64,000 nt of DNA, taken from the NCBI GenBank assembly GCA_903830725.1, contig CAIKVH010000086.1:47034-111033 (forward strand), in the 5' to 3' direction. Position 1 is the first letter of the stretch, and each line of letters begins with the position of its first letter. This stretch comes from an uncultured Burkholderiales bacterium (GTDB taxonomy: Bacteria; Pseudomonadota; Gammaproteobacteria; Burkholderiales; Burkholderiaceae_C). The notes beneath the pieces were generated by a model that was not told where the DNA came from, made no database searches, and saw only the letters and a list, made by a program, of their open reading frames with translations. Both the position numbers and the translations under genes were made by a program. Below, one piece after another: positions 8,049 through 16,021 of this stretch.

Positions 8049-8096
8049 TCGACACTTTGATTTCCAATGTTCTAAGCAAGTCTAGTGTTTGAGCTC

Positions 8097-8131
8097 CAGT
8101 TTGGGGCGCTAGTAACTAGGCCCCCAAACTG
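8097..8131. terminator. Terminator-like hairpin after the DenD-like gene
   Basis: Perfect outer arms CAGTTTGGGG and CCCCAAACTG, with an inner CTAG/CTAG pairing. It lies between convergent genes and can act on either strand. Confidence 0.7.
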
Positions 8132-8162
8132 AACTTAGTTAGTAGCGCTTGAGCGCTAAGTT
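8132..8162. terminator. Second terminator-like hairpin
   Basis: Arms AACTTAG and CTAAGTT with an inner AGCGCT/AGCGCT pairing, directly adjacent to the previous hairpin and touching the stop codon of the dehydratase gene. Probably serves the minus-strand transcript. Confidence 0.5.
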
Positions 8163-9898
8163 TAGTGGTTGTCTCTGGGTACAAAGGCGCCGCGTTTGCC
8201 TTTGAGGAAGTCTAGGTCGGCACCCTCGTCAGCTTGGAGTACGTGGTCAATATAGAGCTTCCAGTAGCCAGACTCTAATTTAGGCGTAGGTGGCTTCCAA
8301 AGGGCTTTGCGACGTGCTAATTCTTCTTCGCTAACATGCAGGTGCAAGCTACGCTTGGGAACATCTAATTCAATTAAGTCCCCGTTTTGAACCAAAGCTA
8401 GAGGACCCCCTGCAGCGGCCTCGGGGGCTGTATGCAGGATAACTGTGCCGTATGCAGTGCCACTCATACGAGCATCACTAATACGAACCATATCCGTGAT
8501 GCCTTTTCTCAGCACCTTTGGGGGAAGTGGCATATTTCCGACTTCAGCCATACCAGGATAGCCTTTGGGACCACAATTTTTAAGTACCAAAACGCAGTTT
8601 TCATCAACATCGAGGTTCTCGTCATCAATACGCGCGTGAAAGTCCTCAATATCTTCAAAAACGACTGCGCGGCCTTTGTGAATCATTAAAGATTCTGTAG
8701 CAGCACTAGGTTTGATAACCGCGCCACGAGGAGACAGGTTCCCTTTGAGAACAGCGATACCAGCTTTTTCTTTAAAGGGCGCCTTAAAGGTTTTAATCAC
8801 TCGGGCATCATAGTTAACAGCGTTTGCTATATTTTCTGCAACCGTTTTACCGCTTACAGTAATGATGTCTTTGTGCAATAAGTGTTCGATTTCTTTCATG
8901 ACGACAGGAAGTCCGCCGGCATAACAAAAATCCTCCATCAAATGCTCGCCTGAGGGCTGCAGATTAACCAAGCACGGCAACTCGCTTGCAAGTTTGTCAA
9001 AGTCCTCAAGTTTCAACGGTACCCCAATACGACCAGCAATTGCAGTGAGATGGATGACAGCGTTAGTTGAGCCTCCGATAGCCGCAAGTGTTCGAATCGC
9101 ATTCTCAAAAGCCTCGCGTGTTAGCACCTGAGAGAGCACTTGGTCTTGGTGAACCATCTCAACGATACGCCGCCCAGACATACGAGCTAAAACGTTTCTT
9201 CGTCCATCAACTGCGGGGTATGTGGCATTACCGGGCAGGCCAACGCCAAGTGCTTCAACCATGCTCGCCATAGTGGAGGCGGTACCCATGGTCATACAAC
9301 TGCCGTGGCTTCTGTGCATGCAACTCTCGGCTTCAAAGAACTCCTCTAACTTAAGTGTGCCGGCGCGCACTTGTTCGCTCATACTCCATAAACCGGTTCC
9401 AGATCCAAGTTCTTGACCTCTCCATTTGCCGTTAAGCATAGGGCCTCCACTGACCCCGATGGTTGGAAGATCGCAACTAGCAGCGCCCATCATGAGAGAG
9501 GGCGTTGTCTTATCACAGCCCATGAGAAGCACAACGCCATCAATAGGATTTCCTCTGATGCTCTCTTCAACATCCATGCTAGCAAGGTTTCTGTAAAGCA
9601 TCGCTGTCGGCCTTAGCAGGACCTCGCCCAAAGACATGACGGGAAACTCTAGTGGAAATCCACCGGCTTCATAGACGCCAATTTTGACTTGTTCAGCGAT
9701 GGTCCTGAAATGTGAATTACACGGATTTAGCTCGCTAAAGGTGTTGCAAATTCCAATAACTGGACGACCATCAAATTGATCGTGAGGAATTCCTTTTCCT
9801 TTTAACCAACTGCGATATGCAAAACCGTCTCTGTCTTGTCTACCAAACCATTGTTGGCTACGTAGGTCTTTGGGATTTTTTTTAAAAGATTGACTCAT
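8162..9898 (-). CDS. IlvD/Edd-family sugar-acid dehydratase (L-arabonate/D-xylonate dehydratase type)
   Basis: A 578-residue [2Fe-2S] dehydratase that removes water from an aldonic acid to give a 2-keto-3-deoxy acid. The three cluster cysteines are C60 (in FSELNPCNSH), C128 (in MGCDKTTP) and C201 (in SHGSCMTMGTASTM), with the metal/active-site lysine K130. This spacing matches the L-arabonate dehydratase group rather than the biosynthetic IlvD. The C-terminal serine-bearing segment DARMSGTAYG is also present. The product would be a keto-deoxy acid suitable for the DgoK nearby. It is divergent from the 2-hydroxyacid dehydrogenase-ABC operon and probably shares regulation with it. Confidence 0.9.
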   Translation of the reverse strand: MSQSFKKNPKDLRSQQWFGRQDRDGFAYRSWLKGKGIPHDQFDGRPVIGICNTFSELNPCNSHFRTIAEQVKIGVYEAGGFPLEFPVMSLGEVLLRPTAMLYRNLASMDVEESIRGNPIDGVVLLMGCDKTTPSLMMGAASCDLPTIGVSGGPMLNGKWRGQELGSGTGLWSMSEQVRAGTLKLEEFFEAESCMHRSHGSCMTMGTASTMASMVEALGVGLPGNATYPAVDGRRNVLARMSGRRIVEMVHQDQVLSQVLTREAFENAIRTLAAIGGSTNAVIHLTAIAGRIGVPLKLEDFDKLASELPCLVNLQPSGEHLMEDFCYAGGLPVVMKEIEHLLHKDIITVSGKTVAENIANAVNYDARVIKTFKAPFKEKAGIAVLKGNLSPRGAVIKPSAATESLMIHKGRAVVFEDIEDFHARIDDENLDVDENCVLVLKNCGPKGYPGMAEVGNMPLPPKVLRKGITDMVRISDARMSGTAYGTVILHTAPEAAAGGPLALVQNGDLIELDVPKRSLHLHVSEEELARRKALWKPPTPKLESGYWKLYIDHVLQADEGADLDFLKGKRGAFVPRDNH

Positions 9899-10041
9899 AA
9901 GAAATTAATGACAGGTTGAAAAAAACAAAGCTTAATGACTAACAGTCAATTTATTCAAATAATGGCGAAGATAGATCGGTTGTTTGAGTTTTTATTGTCA
10001 AATAACAAATTTATAGGGGTTTACTAGGGAATTACTGGGTA

Positions 10042-10056
10042 CTTTTAGTCTAAAAG
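10042..10056. promoter_or_regulatory. Inverted repeat in divergent promoter region
   Basis: CTTTTA-GTC-TAAAAG, perfect 6-base arms, lies 57 bases upstream of the hydroxyacid dehydrogenase start and just before the -10-like TATACT at 10064-10069. Position suits an operator. The binding protein is unknown. Confidence 0.35.
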
Positions 10057-10078
10057 CGTATATATACTAATCCAATTA

Positions 10079-10094
10079 GATACAAATATGTATC
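10079..10094. promoter_or_regulatory. Inverted repeat, candidate operator
   Basis: GATACA-AATA-TGTATC with perfect 6-base arms, 18 bases before the start codon of the hydroxyacid dehydrogenase gene and downstream of a possible -10. A repressor bound here would block the dehydrogenase-ABC operon. Confidence 0.4.
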
Positions 10095-10112
10095 GGGTAA
10101 AACCAGAGAGAG

Positions 10113-11069
10113 ATGAAAATGGAACCAATCGAGATTTTGCGGGTCTCAAATCTTCATACATTTTTGATTGATGATTTGAATAAAGCATACATCATGCATG
10201 ACCACAACCATATCAACGACCCAGAAGCTTTAAAGCGGGTGGTGGCTGTGGTTGGAGGTGGTGAGACTAAGGTCGATCGTAAACTGCTGGCGCTCTTACC
10301 CAATGTCAAGATAATCTCCGTATTCGGGGTGGGCTACGACGGTGTTGATGTCCAAGCAGCAATTGAGCGAGGGATTGTTGTGACGCATACGCCTGGAGTT
10401 CTTAATGACGATGTAGCAGATTTAGCCATGGGACTGCTTTTAAGCGTTTCTCGGCAAATCCCTGCTGCGGATCAATTTGTTAAGGCTGGAGACTGGGTGG
10501 ATGGTCCCTTTAACCTGACCAAAAAATTAACTGGGGCCAAACTCGGTATTGTTGGGTTAGGTCGAATTGGGCAAGCTATTGCGAAACGAGCGAGTGCCTT
10601 CGATATGAAAATCTCCTATACCGCGCGCACCCCGAAACCAGAATTGCCTTACCCCTACTTCCCCACTGCGAAGGCCTTGGCCGCTGAGGTAGATTTTCTT
10701 TTAGCAATCACACCGGGTGGGGCTGCGACGAAGGGGATGATTAATATGGAGGTTTTTGAGGCCCTTGGGCCTAATGGTTATTTCATCAACGTAGCCAGGG
10801 GCTCAGTTGTGGACCAACCAGCAATGATAAAAGCTTTACAAGACAAGGTGATTGCTGGGGCGGGTTTAGACGTCTATTACGACGAGCCTCGTATTTCTCC
10901 TGAAATCCGCCATCTACCCAATGTTGTCTTGACGCCTCACATGGCCAGCGGCACCTTTGAGACTAGAAGAGCGATGGCCGATCTTGTGCTAGCTAATTTG
11001 GAGGCTCACTTTAAAGGCTCCAAATTGCCGGCGCCAGTTCCTGAGTGTAAGGCTTTATTGGCTGACTAA
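10113..11069 (+). CDS. D-isomer-specific 2-hydroxyacid dehydrogenase
   Basis: A 318-residue NAD(P)-dependent dehydrogenase of the glyoxylate/hydroxypyruvate reductase type. The dinucleotide loop is GLGRIGQAI around residues 149-157. The catalytic triad is visible as the arginine in VARGSVVD, the glutamate in YYDEPR and the histidine in TPHMASGT. It is the first gene of an operon with the sugar ABC importer (42-base gap). It could reduce a two- or three-carbon product of sugar-acid cleavage, such as glycolaldehyde-derived glyoxylate or hydroxypyruvate; that role is inference. Start ATG is preceded by GAGAGAG. Confidence 0.9.
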   Translation: MKMEPIEILRVSNLHTFLIDDLNKAYIMHDHNHINDPEALKRVVAVVGGGETKVDRKLLALLPNVKIISVFGVGYDGVDVQAAIERGIVVTHTPGVLNDDVADLAMGLLLSVSRQIPAADQFVKAGDWVDGPFNLTKKLTGAKLGIVGLGRIGQAIAKRASAFDMKISYTARTPKPELPYPYFPTAKALAAEVDFLLAITPGGAATKGMINMEVFEALGPNGYFINVARGSVVDQPAMIKALQDKVIAGAGLDVYYDEPRISPEIRHLPNVVLTPHMASGTFETRRAMADLVLANLEAHFKGSKLPAPVPECKALLAD

Positions 11070-11110
11070 TTTTATTTGTGATACGTTTGTTTGAATTCAA
11101 GGAGTATTAG

Positions 11111-12487
11111 ATGAAATTGAAAAGCAAAATTACGATGGCCCTTATTCTTTCTGGCCTCATTTGTAATGGGTATGCTGCAGAGCAAGAAAAATTAAATGTC
11201 TGGTGGGTCAAGGGTTTTTATAAATCCGAGGACGATGCATTATTTGCAGCTATCAAGAAGTTTGAAGATAAACATAAAAACATCAAAATTGAGCTCTCCC
11301 AATATCCTATTCAGGACATGCTTCCTAAAACGATTGCCGCACTTGACTCTGGCAATCCACCTGACGTGGCTTACGCGGACCCCTATGATTTTCAGGTTAC
11401 AGGTTACTGGGCCTATGAGGGTAAATTAGAGGACATTAGTAGTGTTATCAATCCCATCCGCTCTCACTTTGCGCCCAATACGGTTGAGACCACATTTTTG
11501 TTAAACGCCAAAGAGAACAAGCGCGCCTATTACGCTTTTCCCCTTAAGCAACAAACTATGCATATCGAGTATTGGGTAGATATGCTGAACGAAGCAGGTT
11601 TCAAAGAATCCGATATCCCTACAAATTGGAAAGACTATTGGAGTTTTTGGTGTGACAAAGTTCAACCCGCTTACAGACAAAAAGTGGGTACTCGCGTATT
11701 TGGGATCGGTCAGCCTATGGGGGTTGATGCGACCGACTCCTTCTTCTCGTTCTTAACTTACATGGATGCATACGGCGTCAAGTTGGTGAGTGAGTCTGGC
11801 AAGTTATTGGTCGATGATCCTGATGTTAAAAAAGGTCTGATTAATGCGTTAACTGATTACACCGCGATCTATTCAAAAGGGTGCACGCCGCCGTCCTCAA
11901 CAAGTTGGAAAGATCCGGACAACAACGTGGCCTTTCACAACCGGACAACGGTTATGACGCATAACGCAACTATCTCCATCGCTGCTAAATGGATGGATGA
12001 TATGAACAATCCAGCCCTGACAGATGCTCAGCGCGCTACTGCGAAGAAAAACTATACCGAGAACATTCGCACAGCCGGCTGGCCGAACAGACCAGATGGA
12101 TCCAAGATGCAGTACCGCAGTGCAATTAAGACGGGCGTTATTTTTAAAGACGCAAAGCACAAAGCGGCAGCAAAAGAGTTTGTAAGTTTCTTACTTCAAG
12201 AGGAGAACCTAACTCCCTATGTAGAGGGCTCGCTTGGACGTTGGTTCCCTGTAACGACTGAAGGACAAAAACGCAAGTTTTGGCAAGAAGACGCGCACCG
12301 TCGCTCTGTCTATAACCAGTACGCAGCGGGTACAAATACTTTTGAATTCACGAAGAACTTCCACTTTACTCAAATCAATAACGAAAACGTTTGGGCTAAA
12401 GCAATGAACCGAGTGATTAATGAGAAAGTGCCTGTTGATAAAGCCGTTGACGAGATGATTGAGCGTATCAAAACGGTCGCTAAATAA
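11111..12487 (+). CDS. Sugar ABC transporter, periplasmic substrate-binding protein (family 1)
   Basis: A 458-residue exported protein with a signal peptide at residues 1-22 (hydrophobic ALILSGLICNGYAA before the cleavage point). The mature part is a type 1 extracellular solute-binding protein: an N-terminal LNVWWVKGFY strand, the AALDSGNPPDVAYADP segment, and a C-terminal region rich in aromatic residues. An AAGGAG ribosome-binding site precedes the ATG. It captures a sugar, sugar alcohol or sugar acid for the permeases encoded next. A stable hairpin lies just after its stop. Ligand not predictable; context suggests an aldonate or its parent sugar. Confidence 0.9.
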   Translation: MKLKSKITMALILSGLICNGYAAEQEKLNVWWVKGFYKSEDDALFAAIKKFEDKHKNIKIELSQYPIQDMLPKTIAALDSGNPPDVAYADPYDFQVTGYWAYEGKLEDISSVINPIRSHFAPNTVETTFLLNAKENKRAYYAFPLKQQTMHIEYWVDMLNEAGFKESDIPTNWKDYWSFWCDKVQPAYRQKVGTRVFGIGQPMGVDATDSFFSFLTYMDAYGVKLVSESGKLLVDDPDVKKGLINALTDYTAIYSKGCTPPSSTSWKDPDNNVAFHNRTTVMTHNATISIAAKWMDDMNNPALTDAQRATAKKNYTENIRTAGWPNRPDGSKMQYRSAIKTGVIFKDAKHKAAAKEFVSFLLQEENLTPYVEGSLGRWFPVTTEGQKRKFWQEDAHRRSVYNQYAAGTNTFEFTKNFHFTQINNENVWAKAMNRVINEKVPVDKAVDEMIERIKTVAK

Positions 12488-12502
12488 TAGTTTTAACCCC
12501 TT

Positions 12503-12531
12503 TGCACGCAACTTATATTTAGTTGCGTGCA
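12503..12531 (+). promoter_or_regulatory. Intercistronic hairpin after the binding-protein gene
   Basis: Perfect 11-base arms TGCACGCAACT and AGTTGCGTGCA around TATATTT, 15 bases after the stop of the binding-protein gene. There is no T-run, so it is more likely an mRNA-stabilising or partially attenuating stem than a full terminator. Such stems are common after binding-protein genes in ABC operons and raise their expression relative to the permeases. Confidence 0.7.
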
Positions 12532-12612
12532 CTGTTCGGATCCTCTTGATCCTGGATGGGGAAATTCTTTGTTCGATCAATCTCAAAACTACCCAATACA
12601 GTACAAAATCCC

Positions 12613-13473
12613 ATGAGTGCCACAACTCTACCGTCCCCTCTCCCCCGTCAAAGCACCACATCACAGTGGGAGTTTTGGGGGCGCTTGCTGGTCGTGCCGT
12701 ATTTGCTCATTTTCTTGATATTTGTTCTGTACCCTGTAGGCTATGGGCTTTGGTTGGCACGCCACCCCGATAGTTATGTTCGTCTCGTTGAGGATCCGAT
12801 CTTTTATAGAACGGTCGTTAATACACTCGTCTTTTTGATTGTGGGTATTAATATCAAAATGGTTGTTGCACTTTTTCTATCTGGTTTTTTTGTGCAAAAA
12901 CGATGGTGGATTAATGTTTTATCGCTGATCTTTATATTGCCGTGGGCGTTGCCTTCGATTCCTACTATTTTGTCTGTGCGCTTTATGCTCAATCCTGAGT
13001 GGGGCGTCATAAATACACAGATTTTTCAGTTAACGGGCTTGGACGGACCTAATTGGTTGAATGATCCTTCGTTGGCTCTTTGTTTTGCGATGCTGATGCA
13101 TATTTGGAAATCGCTGCCATTTTGGACTTTAATTTTAGTTGCTGCGCGGTTATCCATTCCGGGTGAGCAATATGAAGCCGCTTCCGTAGACGGTGCAACG
13201 GAGTGGCAGAAATTTAGATTCATAACATGGCCCTCCATGAAAACTATCTATCTCACCTCAACCATTTTGTCCATGATTTGGACATTAGGTGATTTTAATA
13301 GCGTGTACTTGCTAACGGGGGGTGGCCCAGCTGACATGACTCATGTATTGGCGACTCTTGGAATTCGGTACTTGCGCCTTGATCAAATTGACTTAGCGAT
13401 GGCCTCCATTGTCATTGCGATGCCTTTTGTTCTGCCTCTTGTCTTCTTTATGATGAAGCGACTTTCTAAATGA
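12613..13473 (+). CDS. Sugar ABC transporter permease (MalF-type)
   Basis: An inner-membrane permease of 286 residues from the chosen ATG, with six predicted helices starting near residue 22 (LLVVPYLLIFLIFVLYPVGYG). The EAA loop that docks on the ATPase is EAASVDGATEWQKFRFITWP. An alternative in-frame ATG at 12556 would add 19 residues; neither start has a good ribosome-binding site, and the shorter one fits family length. The gene overlaps the next permease by four bases. It works with the binding protein and ATPase of this operon. Confidence 0.88.
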   Translation: MSATTLPSPLPRQSTTSQWEFWGRLLVVPYLLIFLIFVLYPVGYGLWLARHPDSYVRLVEDPIFYRTVVNTLVFLIVGINIKMVVALFLSGFFVQKRWWINVLSLIFILPWALPSIPTILSVRFMLNPEWGVINTQIFQLTGLDGPNWLNDPSLALCFAMLMHIWKSLPFWTLILVAARLSIPGEQYEAASVDGATEWQKFRFITWPSMKTIYLTSTILSMIWTLGDFNSVYLLTGGGPADMTHVLATLGIRYLRLDQIDLAMASIVIAMPFVLPLVFFMMKRLSK

Positions 13474-14321
13474 AAAAAATGACGTTAAAAGGCGTTACAG
13501 CGGAAGCGAAACTGCTTTTGATAGGTATCCCGTTGTTGATTTGGACGCTTATCCCCGTTTATCATTTATTTTTGTTCTCTATTTCAACCAAAGACTCTGC
13601 CACGTCGGGACATCTTTGGCCTGTTCATCCGACTCTACAAAATTTTGAATTTGTATTAATGCAAAAACATTTTTATCTAAATTATTTTTGGATACAAATG
13701 TGGAATTCTGTGTTCATTGCCGTAAGCGTTGGATTTCTAACTTTGCTGATCTCCACATTTGCTGCTTTTGCGATCTCACGCTTAAAAGTTCGAGGGGGTA
13801 GAACGGTCCTTAATTTGGCTTTGTTTACTTACTTTATACCGGCTGCTTTTTTGGCTGTCCCGATGTACAAGACAATGAGTCAGTATGGACTATTAGACAA
13901 TCAGTGGGCACTTATTTTGGCTATGATAACGATTGCATCACCCTATTCGATTTGGGTTTTAAAACAGGCCTCTGATAAGTTGCCCCTTGAACTCGATGAG
14001 GCGGCTCGAATGGACGGGGCAACACCCATGCAATTGTTTTGGATGGTGTATTTGCCCCTAATGGTGCCGTCTTTGGTTGCAGTCGGCACGTATTCACTGT
14101 TATTAGCATGGAACGAGTATTTGTACGCCTTTTTATTGCTCTCCAAAGAAAATACATTCACGGTGGGTGTTGCGCTAGGGAATTTCTTATCAGCTGATGA
14201 CTCCCCTTGGGAATTGTTGATGACGACTGGACTTATTTATGCACTTCCTCCTGCTGCAATTTATTACACGTTCAAGCGTTACATGGTTTCAGGTTTAACG
14301 GCAGGCGCTGTTAAATCTTAG
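13470..14321 (+). CDS. Sugar ABC transporter permease (MalG-type)
   Basis: A 283-residue inner-membrane protein, the second permease of the importer. Six hydrophobic helices are visible, and the EAA loop reads DEAARMDGATPMQLFWMVYLP, close to the family consensus. Its ATG overlaps the stop of the first permease (ATGA), so expression is coupled. The C-terminus ends YTFKRYMVSGLTAGAVK, typical of MalG-like permeases. It forms a heterodimer with the preceding permease. Confidence 0.9.
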   Translation: MKKMTLKGVTAEAKLLLIGIPLLIWTLIPVYHLFLFSISTKDSATSGHLWPVHPTLQNFEFVLMQKHFYLNYFWIQMWNSVFIAVSVGFLTLLISTFAAFAISRLKVRGGRTVLNLALFTYFIPAAFLAVPMYKTMSQYGLLDNQWALILAMITIASPYSIWVLKQASDKLPLELDEAARMDGATPMQLFWMVYLPLMVPSLVAVGTYSLLLAWNEYLYAFLLLSKENTFTVGVALGNFLSADDSPWELLMTTGLIYALPPAAIYYTFKRYMVSGLTAGAVKS

Positions 14322-14370
14322 GGACCGATTAATCCACCTCAATTTAAGAATTCACCCTGTAGGTAATCCA

Positions 14371-15441
14371 ATGGCTGAAGTTGCATTTAGAAATATTCAA
14401 AAATCTTACGCTAAGACAAAAATTATTCACGGCATTACTTTTGACATTGCTGAAGGTGAGTTTGTTGTTTTAGTAGGTCCCTCAGGTTGTGGCAAATCGA
14501 CCCTGCTCAGAATGATTGCGGGATTAGAGGAGATAACTGAGGGAGAAATTCTGATTGATGGGCGAGTGGTTAATGATTTAGATGCCAAAGACAGAGATAT
14601 CGCAATGGTGTTTCAAAGCTACGCGTTGTATCCCCATATGACGGTTCGTGAGAACATGGCCTTTAGCCTTCGTTTAAGAAACGCTGATCCTTCTCTTACC
14701 GAGGAGCGAGTTAATCGCTCCGCTAAGATTTTAAATTTGGATCAGTTACTAGACCGATTTCCAAGGGAGCTATCGGGGGGACAACGACAAAGGGTTGCGA
14801 TGGGGCGTGCAATCGTTAGGGATCCTAAGGTATTTCTATTTGACGAGCCGCTCTCTAATTTAGATGCAAAACTAAGGGTTGCGATGCGTGCGGAGATCAA
14901 GTCTTTGCATCATCGATTGAAGACAACGACTGTTTATGTAACCCATGATCAAATCGAGGCGATGACCATGGCTGACAAGATTGTGGTCATGCATGACGGC
15001 GTGATTGAGCAAATTGGAACCCCCTTAGACCTCTTTGACGCGCCTGCTAATCTTTTTGTCGCTCAGTTTATTGGTTCACCGTCGATGAACGTCGTTAAGG
15101 GGCAGGTCTCAGTCGCTGAAGGAGGGCAGACGGTTGTGAGCGTTGGCAATGCGCAGTGGCCCGTACCCATTGGTTCAAAAGTCAGCTCAGGCAGTGAGGT
15201 TTTCTACGGCGTTAGGCCAACAGATATTTACCTGACTGAGGCAGAACAAGGAATACCTGCCACAGTGGTTGTGGTCGAGCCCACAGGAGCGGAGACTGAG
15301 CTTTTGGTGAAGGTAGGAGAGGATTCATTGACAATTGTTATTCACGGTAGAACGCAAGTCAAGCCTGAGCAGATTGTCTATTTAGGTGTGCGAACTGAGA
15401 AGGTACATTTGTTTGATGCGAGCTCTCAACAGCGTATCTAA
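14371..15441 (+). CDS. Sugar ABC transporter ATP-binding protein (UgpC/MsmX type)
   Basis: A 356-residue ATPase. In order: Walker A GPSGCGKST (residues ~37-45), Q-loop VFQSYALYPHM, signature LSGGQRQRVAMGRA, Walker B VFLFDEPLSNLD, H-loop VTHDQIEAMTMAD. A C-terminal regulatory/TOBE domain (residues ~240-350) marks the MalK/UgpC subgroup, which energises carbohydrate importers. It lies 49 bases after the permeases in the same operon, so the importer is complete within the window. Confidence 0.93.
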   Translation: MAEVAFRNIQKSYAKTKIIHGITFDIAEGEFVVLVGPSGCGKSTLLRMIAGLEEITEGEILIDGRVVNDLDAKDRDIAMVFQSYALYPHMTVRENMAFSLRLRNADPSLTEERVNRSAKILNLDQLLDRFPRELSGGQRQRVAMGRAIVRDPKVFLFDEPLSNLDAKLRVAMRAEIKSLHHRLKTTTVYVTHDQIEAMTMADKIVVMHDGVIEQIGTPLDLFDAPANLFVAQFIGSPSMNVVKGQVSVAEGGQTVVSVGNAQWPVPIGSKVSSGSEVFYGVRPTDIYLTEAEQGIPATVVVVEPTGAETELLVKVGEDSLTIVIHGRTQVKPEQIVYLGVRTEKVHLFDASSQQRI

Positions 15442-15462
15442 TGAGCTCTAATTAAGTTCCCT

Positions 15463-16002
15463 ATGAGCAACCGAAGCGCAGAGCCATTCGCCGTAATTAT
15501 TATGGGCGTGAGTGGTTGCGGAAAAAGTACGGTCGGCCAATTGTTAGCAAAGCGAATGGGCGTTGAGTTCATTGAAGGCGACCAATTTCACCCCAAAGAG
15601 AATGTAGCCAAAATGGCGTCCGGTCAGCCCCTTAATGACCAGGACCGATTGGGTTGGTTACAGAGTTTGGCCAATCAGCTAAGGCAAGCCCAGACAAGTA
15701 ATAGGTCGGTGGTTCTTAGTTGCTCTGCGCTTAAAGAAAGTTATAGAGATATCCTAAGGACGGGTGCCCCTGATGCCTGGTTTGTGCACCTATTCGCAAG
15801 CTTTGAGGTGCTCAGTGAAAGGGTTACTTCACGCAGTCATCAGTACATGCCTGCTTCCCTGCTGGCAAGTCAGCTCGCAACTCTGGAGCCACCAAATGCG
15901 GGGCCTCGAGTTTTAAGTTATGACGTTGCTATTCCTGCTGGAGAAATCGCTGAGAAAATAGAAAAAGTCATATGGGCCGTTAGCTCAACGTTGCCAAATT
16001 AA
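15463..16002 (+). CDS. gntK: Gluconokinase
   Basis: A 179-residue carbohydrate kinase of the GntK family, which phosphorylates gluconate to 6-phosphogluconate using ATP. The P-loop GVSGCGKST is at residues ~14-22, and the characteristic GDQFHPKENVAKMASGQPLND segment follows; LSCSALKESYRDILR is the usual central motif. Length is normal. It is the last gene of the ABC operon (21-base gap), which suggests that the imported compound is gluconate or a related aldonate, or that gluconate is produced from the imported sugar. The plus-strand operon ends against the convergent helicase gene with no visible terminator. Confidence 0.92.
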   Translation: MSNRSAEPFAVIIMGVSGCGKSTVGQLLAKRMGVEFIEGDQFHPKENVAKMASGQPLNDQDRLGWLQSLANQLRQAQTSNRSVVLSCSALKESYRDILRTGAPDAWFVHLFASFEVLSERVTSRSHQYMPASLLASQLATLEPPNAGPRVLSYDVAIPAGEIAEKIEKVIWAVSSTLPN

Positions 16003-16021
16003 TACTTTGGGATGGCAAGTT

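Noticed and set aside
9899..10112. A regulator gene in the sugar-acid cluster
   Set aside because: No open frame of sufficient size with a helix-turn-helix was found in or around the divergent gap.
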